64,000 bases of DNA from 3-1-20CM-4-69-9 sp963833655 (GTDB lineage Bacteria > Actinomycetota > Thermoleophilia > Gaiellales > Gaiellaceae), in NCBI GenBank assembly GCA_963833655.1, contig CAWHYL010000005.1:1-64000 (forward strand), in the 5' to 3' direction. Made by a program: the position numbers and the translations under genes. The notes beneath the pieces were generated by a model that saw only the letters and a list, made by a program, of their open reading frames with translations, was not told the origin of the DNA and ran no database searches. Positions 34,389 through 43,415 of the stretch are shown here, in pieces. Position 1 is the stretch's first letter. The number at the start of each line of letters is the position of its first letter.

Positions 34389-35796
34389 CGTACGCCTCGG
34401 TCACGTAGGCGAAGTCGACGACCCCGCCGTGCGCGGCGACGACCTCGCGCAGCCGGCGGTCGAGCTCGGCGCGCCGGGCAGGCGGCGCGGCCGCGACGAA
34501 GCTGATCGACGCGATCCTGTCGGCGACGCCGTCGGCGTCGAGCTGCTGGGAGAACGGGAACGCGCGATGCTCGACGGCCGTGAAGAGCGGGCTCTCCTCG
34601 ACCGCGCGCACCGAATCCCCGACCGGCGGCCGTTCCGCTGGGACGAACGGCTTGATCAGCTCGCCGATCTCTTGCTGCAGCGGCCGTTCGCGATCGCGCG
34701 AGTTCCACAGCAGCGCAACGGCGCCGCCCGGCCGCAGCACGCGGTGGAATTCCGGCAGCGCTTCGCCGTGACGGAACCAGTGGAATGCCGATCCGGCCGT
34801 GATCGCGTCGACGCTCGCATCCTCAAGCGGGATCGCCTCGGCAGCGCCGCGCAGGGCTTCGACACGCGGCAGGACGTTCCGCAGCTCCGCCAGCATTGCG
34901 TCGCCGGGCTCGACCGCAATCACACGGGCGCCGGTCTCGACGAGCGCACGCGTCAGCTTCCCGGTGCCCGCGCCGACGTCCAGCACGGTGCGGCCGGGCC
35001 GCAGCGCGAGCTCTTCGGTGATCCAGGCGATCGCCTCGCGCGGGTACTCCGGCCGGCCGCGTTCGTACGCGTCGACGACGATTTCGAACGATCGCGAGCC
35101 TGGATGCTGGAGCTGAGCCGAGGCGTCGACTCGTGAGGAGGGACACAGGTCGGTGAGAACACAGTCCTCGCAGCGCGGCAGCCGCGCGATGCAGACGCGC
35201 CGCCCGTGCCAGATCAGCAGATGCGGGAAGCGTCCCCAGTCGGGACGCGGGACGAGGCGGATCAGGTCGCGCTCGATCTTGACCGGATCTTCCTGGCGCG
35301 TGAGCGCGAGCCGCTGCGAAAGACGGCGCACGTGCGTGTCGACGACGATGCCCTGCGGGTTCCCCAGCTCCGCCGCGACGACGTTCGCCGTCTTGCGCGC
35401 GACGCCCGGCAGCCGCACGAGCTGGTCGAGGTCGCGTGGTACTTGTCCGTCGAACTCCTCGATCAGCATCTGCATCGTCCCACGCAGGGACTTCGCTTTC
35501 TGCCGGTAGAAGCCCGTCGCGAAGATGTCTCGCTCGAGCTCCTCGGGCGGCACGGCAAGATAGTCCTCCGGGCGCTTGTACTTGACGAAGAGCTTCTCCG
35601 TCACGCGATTGACGTTCACGTCGGTCGTCTGCGCGGAAAGCATGACTGCGACGAGCAGCTCGAGATCCGAGCGCGACTCGAGTGCGATCGTGGCGTCCGG
35701 GTGCGCCGCCGCGAGGCGGTCGATGATCGGCCGGATGCGCTCGCGTTTCGGCGCGACGCGCCGGCGGGCTTCGCGGACGAAGCTACGCGGTGGCAA
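34372..35796 (-). CDS. nth: Endonuclease III fused to a SAM-dependent methyltransferase
   Basis: One uninterrupted 474-residue frame. Residues 1-222 are a complete endonuclease III: helix-hairpin-helix LPGVARKTANVV with catalytic Lys135, Asp153 in VVDTHVRR, and the [4Fe-4S] cysteines 202, 209, 212 and 218. After a linker of about 12 residues comes a class I methyltransferase (VLDVGAGTGKLTRALVE from 271, AGSAFHWFRHGEALPEFHRV). Nth removes oxidised pyrimidines; the methyltransferase substrate is unknown. The TTG start at 35,794-35,796 overlaps the addA-like gene by 14 bases. An internal GTG at residue 223 could also start the methyltransferase separately. Confidence 0.85.
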   Translation of the reverse strand: MPPRSFVREARRRVAPKRERIRPIIDRLAAAHPDATIALESRSDLELLVAVMLSAQTTDVNVNRVTEKLFVKYKRPEDYLAVPPEELERDIFATGFYRQKAKSLRGTMQMLIEEFDGQVPRDLDQLVRLPGVARKTANVVAAELGNPQGIVVDTHVRRLSQRLALTRQEDPVKIERDLIRLVPRPDWGRFPHLLIWHGRRVCIARLPRCEDCVLTDLCPSSRVDASAQLQHPGSRSFEIVVDAYERGRPEYPREAIAWITEELALRPGRTVLDVGAGTGKLTRALVETGARVIAVEPGDAMLAELRNVLPRVEALRGAAEAIPLEDASVDAITAGSAFHWFRHGEALPEFHRVLRPGGAVALLWNSRDRERPLQQEIGELIKPFVPAERPPVGDSVRAVEESPLFTAVEHRAFPFSQQLDADGVADRIASISFVAAAPPARRAELDRRLREVVAAHGGVVDFAYVTEAYVSRAV

Positions 35797-38700
35797 ACGC
35801 TTCTGCCGCGAGCGCCGAACGCAGGCGCGGGCCGGCGCACACGACGTCGAGCGCAGGACAGCCCGCGCAGACGAAGTCGTCCGGCGACGGCCGGAACTCG
35901 CCCGCGTTGATCTTCGCGATCGCGGCGCTCAGCTCCGTCTCGAGCTGCGGCAGCTCCGCGCGCGCGAACGTCGTCGAGACGACCGCGTCCGGCCGCTCGA
36001 GGAAGTGGTAGACGACCTCGACCTCCGCGGCGCCCGCGCGGAAGCAGGCGAGCGCATAGACGAGTCGCTGCAGCCGGTAGTCGTTGTCGACGATCTCCGC
36101 CGGCGTTCCCTCCTCGAGGGTGTTCGTCTTGTAGTCGACGACCACGGCGCGGCCGGCGTCGAGCTGCAGCACGTCGAGCCGGCCGTGGAGGAGGACGTCG
36201 TCGTGCTCGAACGCGAACGGGCGCTCGGGTTGCGCCCCCTCGAGCGTCGCGACCCGTCGCGCGAGCTCCGACTCGCAGTACGAGCGCACGAAGCCCGCGA
36301 TTCGCTCGAGCTCGTCGTCACTGACGCGCGGGTACCAGTCGCGCACGAGCCCGGCGAGATCGTCCGGCGGCAGCGGCTCCTGCAGGTTGACGAGCTCGAG
36401 CAGGCGGTGGACGGCGTCGCCGATCTCCGTCGCCGCAAGCCCCGTCGTCCCGGGCGCGGCGTTGCGCTCGTCGGTCGGGCGCATGCCGGCGACCCGCTCG
36501 GCGTAGTAGCGGTACGAGCAGCGCTCGAACAGCGCGAGCGCGCTGAACGAGAGCCGCCGGACGCGGTGCAGCGGCGGCGTCGGGATCTCCGCGAGCGGCG
36601 GCAGCGGCGGCACGAGCGCCGGCAGCGAAACGCCGCCGTCCTCGGCGAACAGCGCGAGCTGGGCGTCCTCCGCCACGGGCTCCGGGACAGCCTCGGCGGG
36701 CGCTTCCGCGTAGCGGTCGACGCGCAGGATGACGCGCGCGCCGTCGCGCTCGAGCTCGACCGGCTCGTGCTGTGCACGCTCGATCTCGCCGCGCGCGTCG
36801 AGGCGCCCGATCACCCAGCCGATCGGCGTCGTCTCGTCGGCGCTGCGGGCAGGATCGATCGAGCCGGAGACGATCAGGCGGTCGATCGCACGCGTCATCG
36901 CGACGTAGTAGAGCCGCAGCCGCTCGGCGCGCTCCTCGGCCTTGCGCGCCTCCCTCACCTCCTCGTAGGCGTACGCGCCGCGGCGCTCGCTCGTGATCGG
37001 ATCGGCGACGCGGAAGCCGAAGCGCCCGTCGGACAGCGCCAGGATCTCGTCCGACGCCGGCGGTGCCCTGTCGCGGCCCGCGTCGGCGACGACGACGACC
37101 TTGAACTCGAGCCCCTTCGCCGCGTGGATCGTCAGCAGCCGGACTGCGTCGCCTCCCTCCTCCTCCGCGACCGCCTCGAGCTCGCGGGCGCCGACCGCCT
37201 CCTGGTCGCGCACGAACCGGACGAAGCCCTCGACGTCGGGCCCGCGCAGCTCCTCGTAAGAGCGCGCGAGACGGGCGAGCTTGCGCAGGTTTGCGTAGCG
37301 GCGGCGACCGTCCCATTGCGCGAGCACGGCGAGGTCGTAGTCGTGGTCGGCGAGCACCCGCTCGCAGAGCCGCTCGAGCGAGAGCCGCGACGAGGCCGCC
37401 GTCAGCCGCTCGTAGCGCTGCTTGAACGCGCGCAGGAGCTGCGCGTCGCTCTTCGAGAGCGACGCCGGGAACTCACGCTCGATCGCAACGAACAGCGGAC
37501 GCTTCGGCGCGGCCCGCCGCAGCAGCGCGAGCGCGTCGTTCGACACGCCGACGAAGGGTGACGCGAGGACGCTGACCAGCGCCTCGTCGTCGTAGCGGTT
37601 CCGCAGCAGGCGCAGGTACGAGAGCAGGTCGACCACCTGCTGCTGTCCGAAGTAGCCGCGGCCGGTGCCGCGATAGGTCGCGATCCCCAGCGTGCGGAGC
37701 TCCTCCTCGTACCACTCCGCATCGGTGCCGGCCGCGAAGAGCAGGACGATCTCACCGGCTGTCGCGGCCCCGCTGTCGATGAGCTCGCGGATGCGCCGCG
37801 CAATCGCGCGTGCCTCGCCTCGACGCCAGTGCACGCTCGTATCCGCATATGACGACTTGTCGGTGACGAGCAGCTCGACCGGGTGGCCGAAGACGGGGTC
37901 GGGGAAGTCCCCGGACGCCGCCAGCGGCTGAAACTCGTCGCCGAAGTCGCCGCCGAACAGGTGATTGACGACGCTGAGGACCTCCGGCCGCGACCGGTAG
38001 TTCATCGTGAGCGGCAGGACGCCCTCCCGCGCTTGCGCGCGGCGCTCGCGGAAGACCTGCACGTCCGCGTGGCGGAAGCCGTAGATCGACTGGAACTCGT
38101 CGCCGACGAAGAACCGCTCGCTGTCGCCCGAGATCAGGTCGACCAGCTCGCACTGCAGGCGGTTCGTGTCCTGGAACTCGTCGACCATGATCGAGCGAAA
38201 CCGCAGCCGCTCGCGCTCGCGAATCGTTTCGTCGTCGCGCAGCAGGTCGCGCGCGCGCAGCTGGAGGTCCTCGAAGTCGAGTGCGGACTCGCGGTCCTTC
38301 GCCTCCTGGTACGCGGCGGCGAACGCCGTCAGCAGCTCCTGCAGCAGCTCGCGGTCGGCGGCGGCCAGCTCGTCGAGCGCGGCCTGCTCGACGCTCTTCC
38401 GCGCCTCCTCGTACGACGCGGCCCGCTCGCCGCGGCGGCGCAGGTCGCCCAGGTCGAGCAGCTGCTCCGGGCGGAGCTCCTCGTCGAGCACGAGCTCCTC
38501 ACCCAGGGAGCGGGCGGCCTCGCGGAGCTCCTCGACGCACTCGTGCAGGCTGCGCCGCTCGCCGAGCTCCAGGACCAGGTCGCGGCCGGCGGAGCGGAGC
38601 GTCTCGTAGACACCGGTGAGCATGCGCCGCAGGCCGTCGGCTCCGTAGACCGCGAGCAGGCGCAGACGGGCCGCATCGTCGCCGGCACAGAATTCCGTCA

Positions 38701-39091
38701 GCGCGGCCTCGAACGCTTCGCCGCGGAGCACGCGTCCCTGGCTCTCGTCGAGTACTCGAAACCGCGGGTCGACGCCGGCGGCGAAAGGATGCGAGCGCAG
38801 CAGGCGGTGGCAGAAGCCGTGGATGGTCGAGATCCAGGCACCGTCGAGCGCACGCGCCAGATCCGGCCGCCGGCGCTCGACGAGGCCGGCGCGGATGCGG
38901 CTCCGCAGCTCGCCGGCCGCCTTCTCCGTGTACGTGATCACGAGGATCGAGTCGACGTCGACGCCCTCGTCGCAGACCGCGCGCGCGAAGCGCTCGACGA
39001 GCACGCGCGTCTTGCCCGTCCCGGCGCCTGCCGAGACGAAGACGAGGCCGCGCGCGTCGACAGCTGCCTGCTGCTCGGCGTTCAGGTTCAC
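35783..39091 (-). CDS. addA: UvrD/AddA-type helicase-nuclease
   Basis: The product has 1,102 residues. Superfamily 1A helicase motifs start with Walker A GAGTGKT at about 22-28, then VDEFQDTNRLQ, FRHADVQVF and LTIHAAKGLEF. The C-terminal nuclease has GRLDVLQLDAGRAVVVDYKT, with the PD-(D/E)XK Asp and Lys. Cysteines in ERCSYRYY and CAGCPALDVVC could hold an iron-sulfur cluster. With the neighbouring AddB-like protein it would form the dimeric end-resection machine for double-strand break repair (AddAB or AdnAB). The GTG start lies in the addB stop codon (GTGA). Confidence 0.9.
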   Translation of the reverse strand: MNLNAEQQAAVDARGLVFVSAGAGTGKTRVLVERFARAVCDEGVDVDSILVITYTEKAAGELRSRIRAGLVERRRPDLARALDGAWISTIHGFCHRLLRSHPFAAGVDPRFRVLDESQGRVLRGEAFEAALTEFCAGDDAARLRLLAVYGADGLRRMLTGVYETLRSAGRDLVLELGERRSLHECVEELREAARSLGEELVLDEELRPEQLLDLGDLRRRGERAASYEEARKSVEQAALDELAAADRELLQELLTAFAAAYQEAKDRESALDFEDLQLRARDLLRDDETIRERERLRFRSIMVDEFQDTNRLQCELVDLISGDSERFFVGDEFQSIYGFRHADVQVFRERRAQAREGVLPLTMNYRSRPEVLSVVNHLFGGDFGDEFQPLAASGDFPDPVFGHPVELLVTDKSSYADTSVHWRRGEARAIARRIRELIDSGAATAGEIVLLFAAGTDAEWYEEELRTLGIATYRGTGRGYFGQQQVVDLLSYLRLLRNRYDDEALVSVLASPFVGVSNDALALLRRAAPKRPLFVAIEREFPASLSKSDAQLLRAFKQRYERLTAASSRLSLERLCERVLADHDYDLAVLAQWDGRRRYANLRKLARLARSYEELRGPDVEGFVRFVRDQEAVGARELEAVAEEEGGDAVRLLTIHAAKGLEFKVVVVADAGRDRAPPASDEILALSDGRFGFRVADPITSERRGAYAYEEVREARKAEERAERLRLYYVAMTRAIDRLIVSGSIDPARSADETTPIGWVIGRLDARGEIERAQHEPVELERDGARVILRVDRYAEAPAEAVPEPVAEDAQLALFAEDGGVSLPALVPPLPPLAEIPTPPLHRVRRLSFSALALFERCSYRYYAERVAGMRPTDERNAAPGTTGLAATEIGDAVHRLLELVNLQEPLPPDDLAGLVRDWYPRVSDDELERIAGFVRSYCESELARRVATLEGAQPERPFAFEHDDVLLHGRLDVLQLDAGRAVVVDYKTNTLEEGTPAEIVDNDYRLQRLVYALACFRAGAAEVEVVYHFLERPDAVVSTTFARAELPQLETELSAAIAKINAGEFRPSPDDFVCAGCPALDVVCAGPRLRSALAAEAFATA

Positions 39092-42024
39092 GGCTTCCTC
39101 ACCCGGCACAGCGGCCCGAGCTCGCACCACGTCGGGCAGTCGCCGCCCTTCGGGTCGTGCCGGATGTCGCCGTCGCGCAGCCGCTCGACGAGCCCGACCG
39201 CGAGAGCACGCGCACGGTCGACCTGGCCCCAGAAGGCCTCCTCGTCGAGATAGTCCCCCGTCGAGAAGCCGGGCACGCCGTCGTCGCGCGCGTCCGCGCG
39301 GAGCAGCCCGCGAGCCTTCCGCTCGCCGGCCAGCGGCCGGTACAGGCCGCCGAGCGGCTCGATGCCGACGAGGTCGCGCAGGACGAGCATGTAGAGCGGG
39401 ATCTGCAGCTTCTGCTCGTCCTCGATCTGCTTCGCCGAGTGACCGCGCTTGCCGGCCTTGTAGTCCTGGACGATCCCGCGCGCGCTGAACGGGTCGACGT
39501 CGATCCGGTCGATCTTGCCGGAGAGCGTCAGGCCGCTCCCGAGCTCGAGCCCGCGCTGCAGCTCCGGCGCTGCACGGTCCGAGCCGAACAGCACCTCGAA
39601 GCGGCGCGGGACGAGTGGCGACTCGGCCGCGGCGTCGTCGCGCACGAACGCCTCCAGGTCGCGCCACAACCCGTGACGCAGCTCGCGCTGCTGCAGTTCG
39701 GTCAGCTCCATCCGCACGCCGTCGACCGCAGCGTCGAGACAGCGGCGGAGGTACGGCAGAGCGCCCTCGACGTCGTCTGTCCCGAGCTGCTCGAGCCCGA
39801 GCTCCTTCGGCAGGCCGGAGTAGAACCGGTACAGGGTCTGGTGCGCGATCGAGCCGCGCATGCGCGCATCGACCTCGCGATCCATCGTCTTCGGGTCGAT
39901 CAGCCGCTCGATGAACCACATCGAGGAGCAGTCGGCGAAGCGCTCGAGCTCCGTGACGTTGAACGTCGTGCGGCGTTGCAGGTCAGCGAGCACGTCCGGG
40001 TGCGTCAGCCGCGTCCGGCGCTCGAACGCCCGGAGCGCGCGCGTCAGCTTGCGCTCCCAGTCGTTGGCCGCCGCAATCGCCTCGGCCGCGGGGCGATCTT
40101 CGGGTGCGCGCAGCGCGACGGCCCGGAGGCGCTCGCGCTCGGTCGGCGCCGTCTCGAGCGGCCAGGTGAGCTGCGAGAGCGGCCGCCGCCGCGTCCAGCG
40201 CTGGATGTCGTCGGGCGGGAACAGCGCGACGACCTCGTCCCAGAACGGGCTCGGCGAGCGCGGGCTGCCGTCGTCGCCGGCCGCCTCGCGCGCGAAGTAG
40301 ACGCGCTTGGACGCGCGCGTGCACGCCGTGTAGAAGAGGTAGCGGTCGCGCGCGACCTGGTCGGGCCGCGAGAGCCGCGAGCGCGAGCGCTCGTCGAGTG
40401 CGCGCCGTGTGTCGTCGGCGAGGAACGGCGACTCGTGGCCGCGACGCGGCAGCCTTCCCTCCTCCAGCCCGAGCACGAACACGATCTCGAACCGGCGTGT
40501 GCGCGCGCGCAGGAGGTCGACGACGGCGACGCGGCCGGGCTCGCCGGCGGCGGCGCGACGGACCTCTGCTCGTTCGAGGGCGGCGACGAGCTCCTCGGGC
40601 GCGAGCGGCCCTTCCAGCTCGCTCCATCCGCGGAGCTCGCCGAGGAGGCGCATCACCGCGTCGTGCGCACGGATGTCGCGGCGCGGAAGCTCGCCGACGG
40701 GCGGCGCCTCGACTCCGTACGCGGCGCGGAGCATCGACGCCGCAAGCACGGCAACCGCGTCGAGCGGCGTCGGCGCCGACCGCAGCGACTCGAGCGGCGG
40801 CAGCGGCTGCCCGTCGCGGAGGCGGATCGTCTCCGCCTCGACCTGCTCGGGATCGGTGACCGCGCGGCCGCGCAGGCGACCTTCGAGAAAATCGACGTTC
40901 TGGCGCGTGAAACCGGAGTACGGGGAGCGCAGGAACGCATAGAGCTCGGCCCGGCCGCCGCCGAGCCACGCAAAGCGCAGGAGACTCAGCAGGGCCTGCC
41001 CGTAGGCCGTCTTGTCGAGGCGGACGTACGCCTCGAGCGCGTACGGCACGCCGAGCGTGGCGAGCGCCGTCTCGAGTGGCGCCTGCCAGTGGTCGAGCGT
41101 CGGGCAGACGATGCCGATCTCCTCGGGCGGCGTGCCGCCGCGGATGAGCGCGAGCAGCTCCTCGCCCACCAGCTCGAGCACCCCCCGCGTCCCCGCGGCT
41201 TCGAAGAACCGGAGCGCCCCGTCGATCGTCGGTGCGTCGGCCGGTGCACGCTCCGAGAAGAGCGCCCGCTCGAGATGCGCGAGCGCAGGCGCCGCGACCT
41301 TGTCGAAACCGGGCGGGAGCTCTTCGATCCGACCGTCCGCCAGCGCGGCCAGGTCTTCCATCGTCCGGCTCAACGACGCGAAGGCCGGACGGCCCGGCTC
41401 GTAGGGAATCGACACGGTGACCTCCGTGCGGCCGGCGAGCGCCTGCAGCAGCGACCACTCGGCGCCCGTGAGGTCCTCGAAGCCGTACGCGAAGACGGGC
41501 TCGCCGCTCCAGGCGTCGAGCTCGTTCGCGACTCGCTCCGCCGCGTGCCGGCGGAGGAGGTCGCGGTCCCAGAGGTTGATCCGGTCCAGCTCGGCGCGGT
41601 AGGAGGCGTAGAGGGCTGCGAGCTCGCCGTCGAGGTCGTTCGGGTCGAGCAGCCCGGACTCGAGCTCGGCGACCGTGGCCAGCAGCGCGTCCGCAAACCC
41701 GCCGAAGCGCGCCGAGCGGCCGAGACCGTTCAGCGACTGGCCGGCGAGCGCGCGGCGGACGATGAGCGTCCGCTGCGCCTCCGACGCGACCGATCGCGTG
41801 TCGGTGCCGCGGCGCGCGACACGCGCGAAGAGATCGTCGAACGTGCCGATCGAGCCGGCGAGCAGCGCCGGCTGCAGCTCGAGCAGCTCGCGCTCGACGA
41901 GCTCGACGTCCGACCGGTTCGGCACGATCAGGTAGGGCTCGTCGTGCAAAGCATCGAGGTACCGGCGCAGCAGGAGCGCCACCTTTCCGGCGTTCGCCGG
42001 GCCGGTGATCAGGCTTAGACCCAC
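39088..42024 (-). CDS. addB: AddB-type helicase-nuclease subunit
   Basis: The product has 978 residues. A Walker A-like GPANAGKVALL opens the protein; the Thr/Ser after Lys is replaced by Val, suggesting weak or no ATPase. A helicase-like core (FEIVFVLGLEEGRLPRRG) is followed by a RecB-type nuclease with GKIDRIDVDPFSARGIVQDY and YKAG. Four cysteines (ADCSSMWF, then CPTWCELGPLC at the end) form the AddB-type iron-sulfur site. It starts with GTG at 42,022-42,024 and is translationally coupled to addA. Confidence 0.88.
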   Translation of the reverse strand: MGLSLITGPANAGKVALLLRRYLDALHDEPYLIVPNRSDVELVERELLELQPALLAGSIGTFDDLFARVARRGTDTRSVASEAQRTLIVRRALAGQSLNGLGRSARFGGFADALLATVAELESGLLDPNDLDGELAALYASYRAELDRINLWDRDLLRRHAAERVANELDAWSGEPVFAYGFEDLTGAEWSLLQALAGRTEVTVSIPYEPGRPAFASLSRTMEDLAALADGRIEELPPGFDKVAAPALAHLERALFSERAPADAPTIDGALRFFEAAGTRGVLELVGEELLALIRGGTPPEEIGIVCPTLDHWQAPLETALATLGVPYALEAYVRLDKTAYGQALLSLLRFAWLGGGRAELYAFLRSPYSGFTRQNVDFLEGRLRGRAVTDPEQVEAETIRLRDGQPLPPLESLRSAPTPLDAVAVLAASMLRAAYGVEAPPVGELPRRDIRAHDAVMRLLGELRGWSELEGPLAPEELVAALERAEVRRAAAGEPGRVAVVDLLRARTRRFEIVFVLGLEEGRLPRRGHESPFLADDTRRALDERSRSRLSRPDQVARDRYLFYTACTRASKRVYFAREAAGDDGSPRSPSPFWDEVVALFPPDDIQRWTRRRPLSQLTWPLETAPTERERLRAVALRAPEDRPAAEAIAAANDWERKLTRALRAFERRTRLTHPDVLADLQRRTTFNVTELERFADCSSMWFIERLIDPKTMDREVDARMRGSIAHQTLYRFYSGLPKELGLEQLGTDDVEGALPYLRRCLDAAVDGVRMELTELQQRELRHGLWRDLEAFVRDDAAAESPLVPRRFEVLFGSDRAAPELQRGLELGSGLTLSGKIDRIDVDPFSARGIVQDYKAGKRGHSAKQIEDEQKLQIPLYMLVLRDLVGIEPLGGLYRPLAGERKARGLLRADARDDGVPGFSTGDYLDEEAFWGQVDRARALAVGLVERLRDGDIRHDPKGGDCPTWCELGPLCRVRKP

Positions 42025-42070
42025 AACTGATCCACTCTACTGAGCGGGTCAGACGGTTCTGACGACGCGA

Positions 42071-42099
42071 GGGGTCTGACCCCGAAGGGGTCTGACCCC
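42071..42099. repeat. Two copies of the palindrome GGGGTCTGACCCC
   Basis: The 13-bp palindrome is at 42,071-42,083 and 42,087-42,099, with GAA between. A related GGGTCAGACGG lies just before. It lies between the addB-like gene and the zinc-ribbon gene. It looks like an extragenic palindromic repeat unit and may also end or stabilise the zinc-ribbon transcript. Confidence 0.75.
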
Positions 42100-42115
42100 A
42101 GCAGTTCGGGTTTCT

Positions 42116-42316
42116 CTAAGCGGGCGCGGCAGCCTTCGGCCGCCGCCCGCGGCGCGCCACCTGCTGCCCGGGCATCTTCCCGGCGCACGCGTCGCAGAGG
42201 TCGGCCTGCTTCGAGCCGCGGCGCGCGTCGGTGAAGTTGATCCGCATCACCGCGCCCTTCGCCTCGTCGACTTCCTTCCCGCAGTTGTCACACACCAGTC
42301 TCGTAACACGTGCCAC
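42116..42316 (-). CDS. Small zinc-ribbon protein with basic AT-hook-like tail
   Basis: The product has 66 residues. Two CxxC pairs (CDNC and CDAC) flank KGAVMRINFTDARRGSK, giving a treble-clef or ribbon zinc site. The tail VARRGRRPKAA resembles the RGR AT-hook used by Lsr2-type proteins. GTG 42,314-42,316 has GAGGAGG upstream. A nucleoid or DNA-binding role is inferred. It sits between topoisomerase IB and the AddB-like gene on the same strand. Confidence 0.65.
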   Translation of the reverse strand: MARVTRLVCDNCGKEVDEAKGAVMRINFTDARRGSKQADLCDACAGKMPGQQVARRGRRPKAAAPA

Positions 42317-42375
42317 GGATTTCCTCCTCGAAATCGGCTCCGCAGGGTGCTTGAGCTTAGCCAATGTCCCGAGAA

Positions 42376-43392
42376 TCAGGCGGCAGCACGTGACTGGCGG
42401 ATTTTCCAGGAGCGAAGCAGGCTCAAGAGGGCCTGTTCTTCCGGGTCGAGCCCGGTGTCGCGCGCGCGGACGACACGCAAATGCCGTGGACGGAAATCTT
42501 CGATCGTTCTCCCGTCGAGATACTGGTCGATCACCGCGGGGCTGACGTACGAGCTACGCGCAACGGCCGGCGTATTCCCGAGCTCCTTCCCGACGCGCCG
42601 CATCACCGCGGGTATCACCTTCTTTGCTTCGCGCTCGCTTTCCGGCGGGCCGTGCTCTGCAAAGGCGATCGCGGCGATCAACGTCCCGCCCCACGTTCGG
42701 AAGTCTTTAGCGGTGAACTCGTCGCCCAGGTACTCGCGGACGTAGTCGTTCAGGCGCGCGCCGGTGAGGCTGCAGATGCCGTCATCCCAGATGTAGCGGA
42801 AGAGACGCCGGCCGCCGGGCAGCGCGAGCAGCGCCTTGACGTGCTCGGCGAGCTCGTCGTCGATGAACGTCCGGCGCACGACCGTGCGGTGCTTCGCGAC
42901 GAAGTCGAACTCGATCCGCTTGCCGCGCACGCGCACGTGGCTCTTGCGCAGCGTCGTGATGCCGTAGGTGCGCGACTCCTTCGCGTAGCGCTCGGAGCCG
43001 ACACGAAACCAGCCGCAGTTGATCAGCCGCGTCGCGATCGCCGAAACGCGCTGCCGGTCGAGCGTCTCGTTTTCGAGATGCAGGGCAGTCGCGCCGCGCA
43101 GCTCGGGCAGTCGCTCGGCGAAGCGGATCAACCGGTCGAACTTCGCCTGCTCCTGGTGCGCGCGGAAGTTCTCGTGATACAGGTACTGCCGCCGGCCGGC
43201 CGCGTCGACGCCCGTCGCCTGCAGCTTCGCGCGGGCGCTCGGGGAGATCCAGACCTCCGTCCACGCCGGCGGGATCACGAGCGCGCGAATCCGCTCGAGC
43301 TTCTCCTCGTCCTTGATCGGGTTGCCGCGCGCGTCGACGTAGCGAAAACGACGGCGCGACCCCAGGCGCCTCCAACCCCCTGTCCTCGGCAT
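42376..43392 (-). CDS. DNA topoisomerase IB (poxvirus-like)
   Basis: The product has 338 residues, the bacterial type IB length. The N-terminal domain (FRYVDARGNPIKDEEKLERI) is followed by the catalytic core: RKSHVRVRGKRIEFDF with the active-site Lys, DDGICSLTGARLNDYVRE with an Arg, and the nucleophile Tyr282 in ARSSYVSPAVIDQY. It relaxes both positive and negative supercoils by a covalent 3'-phosphotyrosine intermediate. It is divergent from the dehydrogenase gene at 43,416. Confidence 0.93.
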   Translation of the reverse strand: MPRTGGWRRLGSRRRFRYVDARGNPIKDEEKLERIRALVIPPAWTEVWISPSARAKLQATGVDAAGRRQYLYHENFRAHQEQAKFDRLIRFAERLPELRGATALHLENETLDRQRVSAIATRLINCGWFRVGSERYAKESRTYGITTLRKSHVRVRGKRIEFDFVAKHRTVVRRTFIDDELAEHVKALLALPGGRRLFRYIWDDGICSLTGARLNDYVREYLGDEFTAKDFRTWGGTLIAAIAFAEHGPPESEREAKKVIPAVMRRVGKELGNTPAVARSSYVSPAVIDQYLDGRTIEDFRPRHLRVVRARDTGLDPEEQALLSLLRSWKIRQSRAAA

Positions 43393-43415
43393 CTCTCACG
43401 CTAGTCTCCGCCGGC

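Noticed and set aside
35576..35796. A later start for the endonuclease III gene to avoid the overlap with the addA-like gene
   Set aside because: The TTG at 35,796 gives a normal N-terminal helix before the conserved region and a 14-base overlap typical of coupled genes here; a later start is possible but not required.
39157..42018. A 953-codon open frame on the plus strand opposite the addB-like gene, and similar long frames opposite other genes (e.g. 22,430-24,250, 31,918-33,810, 35,576-37,561)
   Set aside because: They lie opposite clear conserved genes. High GC with few stop codons in the third-position frame produces them; their translations are Arg/Ala/Val-rich and match no family.
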